Positions 35,868 through 44,001 of a stretch of 60,940 nt of DNA are shown piece after piece. Below the pieces are notes generated by a model that was not told where the DNA came from, made no database searches, and saw nothing but the letters and a program-made list of their open reading frames with translations. Made by a program: the position numbers and the translations under genes. The first letter of the stretch is position 1. Every line of letters begins with the position of its first letter. The DNA comes from Candidatus Competibacteraceae bacterium (GTDB lineage Bacteria > Bacteroidota > Bacteroidia > CAIKAF01): assembly GCA_014879445.1 (NCBI GenBank), contig JACSSC010000026.1:66033-126972 (forward strand), in the 5' to 3' direction.

Positions 35868-38800
35868 TTACTGACGATTTGCTATTGATAATTCCACAAG
35901 TTTATTTTTCAATTTTTCGCGAACACTAAGCAGATATTCTTGCTCTAATTGTTGAATGCGTGATTCATATTCTTCAATCAGTTTTTTCTTTTCCATTTCA
36001 TATCCTGCTGATGCTTCTTTTTGTGCTAAAGCATACAACTTTTCTGGATACTCTGTCAAATCGCCTGAAAATTCTTTGAGCATTCTCCAATTTCGCATCA
36101 CTGACTCTGTTTGCATTATCACATATTGTGGAACCACATATCTGACAAGCTCTTTGCGTGCATTTAACCGATACAAAACAGGCACCTTCCCTTTGCGTTC
36201 GGCCTCAGATTGTTGCAAATACTCTTCAACTGCAACAGCACTACCTATACCGGGATGAAACAACGAAAACTCTTCAGAAGAGGTGCGATTGGCAAAACAC
36301 CAATCGGCCCAAGTAAGAACAGTTTGAAATTCTTTTTCCTCGTTATCCTCCATATATTTTAATGACACCCTTTGCCAATCTTGGTCGGGCGATGAGTTAG
36401 AGGACAATGAAATATGCGATGAAACCAACCGGCCTTCGCGCTGAGGATTATAGTCGGCATGTTGATATGAACGACTATGCATGGCAAGACGCTGCAAATC
36501 CCTAATTGAATAATCTGATAACAATTCTTTCTCTGCACCTGATTCTAGTAACCAAAATATTGCCGACCCCGATTGTTTGAATCCTGTCAGCAATCCATTA
36601 ATAAGATGACTTGTATCGGCTAACGAACTTTTTAGAATGTATGCCTGCTGTGTGGCTATTGCCGAATAAATCCAGGAATCTTTAGCTACAATCTCACCTG
36701 ATGTTTGCATTTGATTCGGTGAAATATCGTCTAATACAATCCACTTAACCGGCCATCCATCATGCAACATCTGCAATGTTGACCGCATATTCAATTTGGC
36801 CAACGACGAATAGCGAATTGCAACCAATACTGGAGGAACCTGCAATCGTTCTTCAGGAGTTAATCGCTCATAACTCAATGAAGCAATTTCTTCATCATGA
36901 ATAGCTGGATTATAACTTCCATCTACTTCCAATGCCGCCATGCGCATTAATTTCATGTTATCAATCACTGATTCGGTATGACCTGTAACCAAACCCAAAA
37001 TCATGTCGGGTGAAGATGCTGTCATTAGTGTTACGGGCGTTGAAAATGGGTTATTCGGATAAGTAGCCAACGATGACAATGATGCATCCAGTATCACGGC
37101 ATATCTTGCTCTACCCATGCCTGAGTTCCCTTCTGAAACCAACTGCTTTAAAGCTCCTAAGCTTTTTAACAATGAGGAACGACGCTCTAATAATGACTTG
37201 TTCAAACGAGTCATCGGCTGAATCTCTTTACCCTTTTCTATGATTTCATCAATACTTACTCTTTCACTTGAAACATCAGAAAACATTTTTGAAAACTCTG
37301 TAAACAAAGAGGGAGGAATGGCATCTGCCAACGCTTTCTTTATGCTATCTGATAATTGCTGACGTGCATGGTCTATTTGTGATAAAAAATTAGAAACAAC
37401 TGGTTGTACTGTGGCCTCGGCTACCGATGATACCAAATGTAACAACGTGCGTGCTACTGCGTCTTCATGGCTGCCGGCGCCATGCATTGTCATATAAAAA
37501 TTTCTACTTAGCATAATGGCTGCAGCAGATGAATAGTCGGCGTTGTCAATTAATCGTGCAATGGTATCTGATGATGTGTCGGAAAGTTGTTCCCAAATCG
37601 CATATTGTTTTTGCGCTTGTGCAAGAATTTCAGTTGTGATATCCTGCATAATAATGGCTTCTTCTTCACACACGCTCTCACATATCCCACAACCAATACA
37701 TGCATTTGTATCAACGCTCAAAGCGAACAATTCGCCGGTATCTTTTGCAACGGCCTGTGGGGTGCGGTAAAAAGTATCGGTAATCGAAATCTGAAGTTCT
37801 CCTATACTTTCCGAAATTGCATCACATTCATGTAAAAATCCGGTTCGCTTATCTCCATCCAGTGCTAGCTGATTGGCTAATTCAACACCGGCGGGTTTGA
37901 TAATTTCTTTCAAAAAAATCGGCCTATCGCTTTCGATCTTAGACGCCTCTTTATAAGCCAATTTAACGAATGCTTTCTGCATGGGCACTATTTGGGAAAT
38001 CATTTCGCCTCTTGACTGAGCAATCGAAATTCCCGATTTAATACATGCCTCCATACTTAAAGCAACTGATGGTAGAGCTGCGTGTGGGCAATACACAAAG
38101 CAGTCACCACAACCGGTGCATTTTTCTGTTTGTATAACTGGAATTTTGTTTTTATTCTCAGCTCCTCTGCCAAAAGATGCTGTTGATGATGGAACAACAG
38201 GAATGGCTTGCGACGGATCGCTAAACCAATCGGCAGAAGCGGTATCATAAAAGAAAACAGTATGATCAAAAAATTCAGACAACCTTGAATATGCCGGACC
38301 CTTATCGGTATGCTTACGTAATGAAAGAGGTATATGCTTGGATACAAATGTTGACTTGATTGATGTGTCGGCAAGCAGATTAACAGAATGTTCAGAAACA
38401 GAAGGATATTCGCGCTGCAGTTGTTTCATTCTCACATCGTGTTTGGGAAGTAAAGATGAAGAAATGGGAGTCATGACATCCATGCGGAGTTTCTGAGATT
38501 TTTCTTTTCTACTCCACCATTTTTCTACATATGCAGACAATTGGTTAGGGGCAAGAGAAGCGGAATAAAGACCGGTTGTAACAATCACAGGCAATCCAGT
38601 TAATAGAAGACATAGTTTGTCGGAAAGCAAATGATTGCTATTTGCCGATTGCTCTACAATGCCCAAATATTTAATATTAGACAACAAATCTGTCAACTGG
38701 TTAGGCAAAGGCAACAACTGATGAAGCGAAATTCGCCCATATGGTTCTTTGTCTTTTGCATTCAATTTTTTAAGTTGATTACCAAATGAAAGAATGGCTG

Positions 38801-39566
38801 CATCTTTTTTTTCAATCCCCTGTATTGTATATGCAGATAATATTCTTCCAGTAATTTTCTCCCATTCATTGGATGATTCAATAATAGCTGATTCAATATG
38901 GTCTGCAAAGAATATCGTTTGTGATGTAGCTTCATATGCTTTTCCTAATAATGACTTCTCTGCGCCTGTCATAACCGGAGTATCAGCACTAAACCAATTA
39001 GGAATACGACGGCGTGATTTGCCAAAAAACATTTGTTGGGCAGGTGTTGGTGAATCAATGCGGTGGTCAGACACTCCCACAAAGCTCATTAATTGTTCAT
39101 CTGAGGGCAATAATAATTCGGGCGATTCGATAGCCGATAATTCTGGAAACGCAACGATACCTGGCATAAGAAGCATTTCAGAAATACGATGCGCCAGCAA
39201 AATACGGTCAGATAGTTCTTGTGGCGTATCCGCCCAAAATAAAAAAGTATCGTTAGAAGCAAATCTTAATAAAGCATTTAGGCAACGTGAGCTAACCGTA
39301 ATAACTAATGGGGTATGATTTCGAGCCGCCTGGCGTAAAAACGGCTCACTTTCGGCAAACGAATCGTCAGAAAGTAATGTATTGGTTCGCATACCCGACA
39401 TAGCCAATCCGCAGCTAAAGGACAATGATGACGACGCATTGTACTGTATTCGTTTGCCATTTAAACGACAGGTTAACGACGACATCCGAACATTGCCTGC
39501 TATGCCATCAGAAACCGACTGGGTCGTTATTTTCCACGCTTCTACAAAATGATTCATCCTCTGCAT
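35868..39566 (-). CDS. Giant PFOR-like protein with two ferredoxin-type cluster motifs, inserted in rnf operon
   Basis: 1232 residues. Residues about 1-470 resemble domains I-II of pyruvate:ferredoxin oxidoreductase in layout (NHTPLVITVSSR; SRRRIPNWFSADTPVM; GRISLHQLLPLPNQLTDLL). A ferredoxin-like part follows with CTGCGDCFVYCPH (C483, C486, C489, C493) and CIGCGICESVCEEEAI (C623, C626, C629, C633), enough for two [4Fe-4S] clusters. The C-terminal half sits where the thiamine domain would be but shows no GDGxxxD-type thiamine-binding motif, and ends in a coiled coil (about 1170-1225). About residues 820-1130 are paralogous to the protein at 40514-43003. I infer an electron-transfer partner of Rnf that has lost oxidoreductase activity; not a known named protein. 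Confidence 0.8.
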   Translation of the reverse strand: MQRMNHFVEAWKITTQSVSDGIAGNVRMSSLTCRLNGKRIQYNASSSLSFSCGLAMSGMRTNTLLSDDSFAESEPFLRQAARNHTPLVITVSSRCLNALLRFASNDTFLFWADTPQELSDRILLAHRISEMLLMPGIVAFPELSAIESPELLLPSDEQLMSFVGVSDHRIDSPTPAQQMFFGKSRRRIPNWFSADTPVMTGAEKSLLGKAYEATSQTIFFADHIESAIIESSNEWEKITGRILSAYTIQGIEKKDAAILSFGNQLKKLNAKDKEPYGRISLHQLLPLPNQLTDLLSNIKYLGIVEQSANSNHLLSDKLCLLLTGLPVIVTTGLYSASLAPNQLSAYVEKWWSRKEKSQKLRMDVMTPISSSLLPKHDVRMKQLQREYPSVSEHSVNLLADTSIKSTFVSKHIPLSLRKHTDKGPAYSRLSEFFDHTVFFYDTASADWFSDPSQAIPVVPSSTASFGRGAENKNKIPVIQTEKCTGCGDCFVYCPHAALPSVALSMEACIKSGISIAQSRGEMISQIVPMQKAFVKLAYKEASKIESDRPIFLKEIIKPAGVELANQLALDGDKRTGFLHECDAISESIGELQISITDTFYRTPQAVAKDTGELFALSVDTNACIGCGICESVCEEEAIIMQDITTEILAQAQKQYAIWEQLSDTSSDTIARLIDNADYSSAAAIMLSRNFYMTMHGAGSHEDAVARTLLHLVSSVAEATVQPVVSNFLSQIDHARQQLSDSIKKALADAIPPSLFTEFSKMFSDVSSERVSIDEIIEKGKEIQPMTRLNKSLLERRSSLLKSLGALKQLVSEGNSGMGRARYAVILDASLSSLATYPNNPFSTPVTLMTASSPDMILGLVTGHTESVIDNMKLMRMAALEVDGSYNPAIHDEEIASLSYERLTPEERLQVPPVLVAIRYSSLAKLNMRSTLQMLHDGWPVKWIVLDDISPNQMQTSGEIVAKDSWIYSAIATQQAYILKSSLADTSHLINGLLTGFKQSGSAIFWLLESGAEKELLSDYSIRDLQRLAMHSRSYQHADYNPQREGRLVSSHISLSSNSSPDQDWQRVSLKYMEDNEEKEFQTVLTWADWCFANRTSSEEFSLFHPGIGSAVAVEEYLQQSEAERKGKVPVLYRLNARKELVRYVVPQYVIMQTESVMRNWRMLKEFSGDLTEYPEKLYALAQKEASAGYEMEKKKLIEEYESRIQQLEQEYLLSVREKLKNKLVELSIANRQ

Positions 39567-39582
39567 ATTCCTAATTCATTGT

Positions 39583-39606
39583 ATCTATATATGTGAACAT
39601 ATAGAT
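39583..39606. repeat. Inverted repeat between rnfB and the PFOR-like gene
   Basis: Eight-base arms ATCTATAT / ATATAGAT with an eight-base loop in the 49-base gap. No T tract follows on the minus strand, so it is more likely an RNA processing or stability element than a terminator. Confidence 0.45.
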
Positions 39607-39615
39607 TGGTTATTT

Positions 39616-40509
39616 TTATTGATAATACACATCTTCATCATAGTTCTGATTCTCAACTTTACCTATAGGTAAAGCTGATTTTTGATTGGGCACGAACTGC
39701 TTATCCTGATCTAACCATACAATAGCAGATGTTGGGCATCTCAAAATAGCTGTTTTAGATGCTTCGTTATTTCGAGAATAATCAACCACTGCGAGGTTAC
39801 TTTTTATTTCAATCACCCCTTTTGGCGAGTCAGCAGCACAGCGGCCACAACCATTACATGCTACCGAACATCGAGCCAATGCCTCATCGCCCTCAAGCAA
39901 TGATTTGCACTGCACAATAAGTTTTTGACTCACAGGCATCAATACAAACAATCCCTTCGGGCAAATATCAACGCAATCTCCACATGCAACACACTTGTCA
40001 ATATCCACTACAGGGAGTGAATTGGCGTTCATATGAATCGCATCAAAATCACAAATTACTTCACAATCTGCCAACCCTAGGCAGCCCCACGAACATTCTT
40101 TTACGCCGCCACTTACCAAAGCAGCGCCACGGCAAGTTTTCAAATTTCCAGAATAACCGGCCTTATTAGGCGATTCTTTTGCGCCACCTGCACATAAAAG
40201 ACGTGCATATCGTTTTTCCTCCTGCGAAGCAGAAACCCCTAGATACGTTGCAATGTTTGAAATGCCATCCGAAGAGCTCACTGTACATTTGCTAGGACTT
40301 AACTCATTATTAACCACTTTTTCGGCAAAAGCACGACAGCCGGGAACTCCACAGGCGCCACAATTTGCATTGGGTAACATGCTCTCCACCTTGTCTATTC
40401 GTGGGTCTTCTTCCACTTTCAGCTTTTTATATGCTACCGCCAAAATAGCGGCAAAGAGCAATCCTAAGCCGGTTAGAATAATTAACGATACAACAACTTC
40501 ATTGGCCAT
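39616..40509 (-). CDS. rnfB: Rnf electron transport complex subunit B
   Basis: 297 residues. One N-terminal helix (VVSLIILTGLGLLFAAILAVAYKKL), then the Fe-S domain NANCGACGVPGCRAFAEKVV, Cys-rich middle (CSWGCLGLADCEVICDFDAI), and two ferredoxin-type motifs (CVACGDCVDICPKGLF; CSVACNGCGRCAADSPKGVI). RnfB is the entry point for electrons from ferredoxin on the cytoplasmic side. It lies four bases after the 829-residue ferredoxin-domain gene and 49 before the PFOR-like gene. Confidence 0.95.
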   Translation of the reverse strand: MANEVVVSLIILTGLGLLFAAILAVAYKKLKVEEDPRIDKVESMLPNANCGACGVPGCRAFAEKVVNNELSPSKCTVSSSDGISNIATYLGVSASQEEKRYARLLCAGGAKESPNKAGYSGNLKTCRGAALVSGGVKECSWGCLGLADCEVICDFDAIHMNANSLPVVDIDKCVACGDCVDICPKGLFVLMPVSQKLIVQCKSLLEGDEALARCSVACNGCGRCAADSPKGVIEIKSNLAVVDYSRNNEASKTAILRCPTSAIVWLDQDKQFVPNQKSALPIGKVENQNYDEDVYYQ

Positions 40510-40513
40510 GCTG

Positions 40514-43003
40514 TCAGTTTAATGCTTCCGCTCTTTTTATCAAATCATCTAATCCCTGCTCGTTCGGATTTTGTGGTTTGCCGGGATGAATACATTTGGC
40601 TGGACATTTTTCGGCAACAGTTACAATTTGTGCAAAGGTTCCTTTAGATGGATCTTGAACAAATGCTTGTTTGTCGCCATTGTATTTGAACACACTTGGC
40701 AACTTTTCTATGCACTCGTTGCAAGATGTACAACGGAATGTTTCAACCCACACCTCACTACTCACCAACGATTCTTCCTCTTCGGCTGGAGCCGGAACAG
40801 GTGAGGATTCCGTTTGTACTATTGGCGTTGAAGCAACCACCGGCTTTGACGGCCTGCCTGAATTTGGCGCCACATCCCACGAATCTAAGTCAAGCAGCAA
40901 TCCTGCCAAACGATCCATTGCCAGGCCGGCTTCTTCTCTTCTCAATCTTTCTATTTCTTCGGCATGTGTTTGTTCTCGAATTGCCATTTCGGTTGCCTTT
41001 TCTTGATCCCATTCCTCCTGAGCAACAGCAATAGCTCGCTGTACATGATAACTGTTTACACCTCCCAATTCTTGAACAAATTGCCAAAAATCAATACGTT
41101 CTTTACAAACAGACACATTGCGAAAAGCAACAGCTGCTTTATATAGACGAGCGTTGGCATCACTAACCCAAATAAATGGAATTTTTCCAATCAGATTTTC
41201 ATGAGCGGCATTCAGATAATCTGTGATATACATCAAATCATCCGTATCATGTGCTGCATCAAGAACCTCCATGCTAAGTGTATTTGATACGCTAAGTAAT
41301 TCAAAATCGAGTGGTGAAAGTGCGATGCGAATTTTATTCGTCCCTGATTCAGATTTTACTTCTAAATCATGTACCGGCATTAATTTTTCAGGTTGCGGAT
41401 TTTGATTAATATCAAAACGACTGCCTAATCTTTCTCCAATGGAAGGATTATAAGTAAATCGAGGAAAATATCTTCCTTCAATAGCTGCATACAAAGAAAC
41501 ATAATGTAATGTAGTATCGGTTTGGATGGCATAAAGCACATTCCAAACTGCAGGCGTTGAAGAAACAAGCCCTTCAGCATAGGACTGATTCAGCAGCAAA
41601 GGGGTATCGTATGATCCCTGAAAAATATAAGGACTTCGATACGAGATAGCCAATGATGCAATTTCCTGACGATATCCACCTGCTGATGCATGTGATGTTT
41701 GAGACAAATCTTCCAAAGCATTTAATGAAATAATTTTAACAGGGAAATTACCTGAAAGCACTTCCGAAAACTGCGATAAAGAGGTTGTCATGAGTTGGCT
41801 TGCCATATCCACCACAATATGAAGTGGCATAATGGAAATTTCCTCTTCCGACATCCTTTCATATGTGAAGGTTCGGAAATACTGGCCATGAATTTGCTCA
41901 TCATACTTGTCTGAAATTTCAAGTTCTGCTATACGTAATGCAGCAATAAATGAAGCAAACTCGGAGCGTTGCTTTTGACATTTCGCCAATGCCAGTTTGC
42001 AAGGCGTTTCGGTTTCTTCAACAGAAGCATTGGTTAGAGCTGTTCTAAGGCCCAAGCGTGATGAAAAATCAGCCGAAACATAAACTGTGTCGGATTGATT
42101 TAGTATAAATGATTCTGCTTTTTTCAGACGTTCAACACAGTCGGCAATTCTCTTCATCCGATCTTCACTCAATCCTTTGGTTGCACTTGGCGGAATCATA
42201 CCCGAAAGTTTATCAAACTGAATCATTCCCATGCCAATCCCAAACTGTGAGCTTGATTTTTCCGGATTCTTTTCATCCTCCACCATCAGCATTTCCTGAA
42301 GAGAAAGCATTTTCTTTTTCAATAAATCCAAAAAAACTTGACGGTCTGCTTTGCAAACCCGTATTTGCTCATTGAGTAGAAGAAAAAGTGTAGTATGAGC
42401 AAACGGGATTAATGTGGATGAAATGTTTTGTAAGGCCATCTGATACTTTACAAGTTGTTCTCTGAATTGAGACGCCTCATCTCCCTTTATCTCTATCTTT
42501 TTCAATTCTGAAATGGCCTCCATCACAACAATACCAAAATCAGAAGACGTTGTGCCTGAACTAAGCCGGCCTCTGATAATATTCACCAAATTGGGAAGTA
42601 ATTTTCTAAGAAGTATCGCCTCGTTTTCTGCAAAAAGATCGTTAAAGATACCAAAAAGAAAATTCTTCACAGACAAGCCATACTTGCTCTTAGGCGAGGT
42701 AATGCAGAATGGATAATCCATTTCCGGGGCTTGGCCATTGAGATATGGAGCCAACAATGCAGGACTGAATCCTCGATTTTCAGAAAAATTTTCGCCGGTT
42801 AAAAAAAAGGTGCGAAGTTTCTTCCAGTATTCACGCGTTTCATTCTCTGATGCCGGCACACTTTCAGAAAGATGTGGAATAATCGCTTTCTCGGGCTTTC
42901 GAATATCCTCTACAGTTTCGATAGCCGGTTCTTCGTTTTTAAAAATATCTTCTTTAAAGAATTCGGTAAATGAAATTTCTTTTTCGCCTTTCATAGTATG
43001 CAT
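40514..43003 (-). CDS. PFOR-derived protein with C-terminal ferredoxin domain, paralogue of the giant protein
   Basis: 829 residues from the ATG at 43001-43003; a TTG at 43009 would overlap korB. The central part (about 310-650) aligns by eye with the giant protein at 35868-39566: ELEISDKYDEQIHG against ALEVDGSYNPAIHD, FTYERMSEEE against LSYERLTPEE, and RYFPRFTYNPSIGERLGSR against RSYQHADYNPQREGRLVSS. A charged coiled coil (EEIERLRREEAGLAMDRL) and a Pro-rich linker lead to a single-cluster ferredoxin domain, CTSCNEC then CPAKC (C758, C761, C764 and C800 or C804). No thiamine motif is seen. It lies between korB and rnfB, so it may bridge 2-oxoacid oxidation and Rnf. No named family is recognised. 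Confidence 0.78.
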   Translation of the reverse strand: MHTMKGEKEISFTEFFKEDIFKNEEPAIETVEDIRKPEKAIIPHLSESVPASENETREYWKKLRTFFLTGENFSENRGFSPALLAPYLNGQAPEMDYPFCITSPKSKYGLSVKNFLFGIFNDLFAENEAILLRKLLPNLVNIIRGRLSSGTTSSDFGIVVMEAISELKKIEIKGDEASQFREQLVKYQMALQNISSTLIPFAHTTLFLLLNEQIRVCKADRQVFLDLLKKKMLSLQEMLMVEDEKNPEKSSSQFGIGMGMIQFDKLSGMIPPSATKGLSEDRMKRIADCVERLKKAESFILNQSDTVYVSADFSSRLGLRTALTNASVEETETPCKLALAKCQKQRSEFASFIAALRIAELEISDKYDEQIHGQYFRTFTYERMSEEEISIMPLHIVVDMASQLMTTSLSQFSEVLSGNFPVKIISLNALEDLSQTSHASAGGYRQEIASLAISYRSPYIFQGSYDTPLLLNQSYAEGLVSSTPAVWNVLYAIQTDTTLHYVSLYAAIEGRYFPRFTYNPSIGERLGSRFDINQNPQPEKLMPVHDLEVKSESGTNKIRIALSPLDFELLSVSNTLSMEVLDAAHDTDDLMYITDYLNAAHENLIGKIPFIWVSDANARLYKAAVAFRNVSVCKERIDFWQFVQELGGVNSYHVQRAIAVAQEEWDQEKATEMAIREQTHAEEIERLRREEAGLAMDRLAGLLLDLDSWDVAPNSGRPSKPVVASTPIVQTESSPVPAPAEEEESLVSSEVWVETFRCTSCNECIEKLPSVFKYNGDKQAFVQDPSKGTFAQIVTVAEKCPAKCIHPGKPQNPNEQGLDDLIKRAEALN

Positions 43004-43005
43004 AA

Positions 43006-43962
43006 TCAATTGGTGTACTTGTCTAACATGTCGTTGATTGCCGCCGCTTTTTCGGCTATTGTCATGCCAAGATTATGTGCGCCATAATCATCGTAATTGG
43101 GGTTTTCAGCATTTTGATAGAAAAGACCGACTGGAATGGTTTCTTTCATTTCGGCATGCTCTCTAGCTTTATTAATATCAGAGGGGTCGTGTGATACCAC
43201 ATGCTTGAATGTTTTTTCAATAGCTGGATCAAGAACAATTCCATTGTCATGCTTTAACAAAGTAAGTGAGCCGGGATCGGCAGCAGCCGACTCATACAAG
43301 TCACGCATAAATACCGGACAGCGCTGAACGATACGGACAAAAGACAAGCCGGGATGATCTGCCGCTTTGCGAATAGTAGCATATAAATGCGCCGGATGCC
43401 AATCGGTAGTTTGAGCAACAAACGACACATTAGAAATGCTTAGTGTGGTTTGAATCGGATTAAGTGGGGGCAAAACAGACCCTTTAGGGTGAGTATTTGA
43501 AACAGTTCCGACACGGCTTGTAGGCGATGTTTGCTTTTTGGTCAAACCATAAATCGCATTATCAAACAATAGCACTACCATTTTCATGTTGTAACGAATG
43601 GCATGAACCCAGTGACCTGCACCAATTGAGCAGCAATCGCCATCTCCGGTAACAACAAACACGTTTAAGTCGGGACGACGAAATTTTACGCCACAAGCTA
43701 CTGGGAAAGCACGACCGTGCAGACCATGAAACCCGTATGTGCTCATATAGTGAGGGAAACGGCTGCTACAACCGATTCCAGACACGAATACCGTTTTTTC
43801 AGGAGCATATTGTTTGTCTTTACATACTTTGTGTACTGTTGACAATATGGAATGCCCGCCACACCCAGGACACCAGCGTGCTGCATTTTTTGCATAATCA
43901 TCAGCGCCCAAATAGGTTTCTGGCATGGGTATAGAACAAAGATCCGGTTTTAATCCAAACAT
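43006..43962 (-). CDS. korB: 2-oxoacid:ferredoxin oxidoreductase beta subunit
   Basis: 318 residues. RWCPGCGGHSILSTVHK holds the first Cys of the proximal [4Fe-4S] cluster, and VVTGDGDCCSIGAGHWVHAIRYNMKMVVLLFDNAIYGLTKKQTSPT is the thiamine-diphosphate and Mg site. The GLTKxQxSPT signature fits the 2-oxoglutarate type more than pyruvate. In Thauera the korAB pair in the benzoyl-CoA cluster regenerates reduced ferredoxin for the reductase; the location here says the same. The korA gene ends 39 bases upstream and the ferredoxin-domain gene starts two bases downstream. Confidence 0.9.
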   Translation of the reverse strand: MFGLKPDLCSIPMPETYLGADDYAKNAARWCPGCGGHSILSTVHKVCKDKQYAPEKTVFVSGIGCSSRFPHYMSTYGFHGLHGRAFPVACGVKFRRPDLNVFVVTGDGDCCSIGAGHWVHAIRYNMKMVVLLFDNAIYGLTKKQTSPTSRVGTVSNTHPKGSVLPPLNPIQTTLSISNVSFVAQTTDWHPAHLYATIRKAADHPGLSFVRIVQRCPVFMRDLYESAAADPGSLTLLKHDNGIVLDPAIEKTFKHVVSHDPSDINKAREHAEMKETIPVGLFYQNAENPNYDDYGAHNLGMTIAEKAAAINDMLDKYTN

Positions 43963-44001
43963 GGTATTTTATTTTATAAGGTTATTAATCTGATTTGAAA
44001 A

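Noticed and set aside
35868-39566. The 1232-residue protein as an active pyruvate:ferredoxin oxidoreductase
   Set aside because: No GDGxxxD-type thiamine motif is found where the thiamine domain should be, and the C-terminal part instead matches a neighbour with no such motif.
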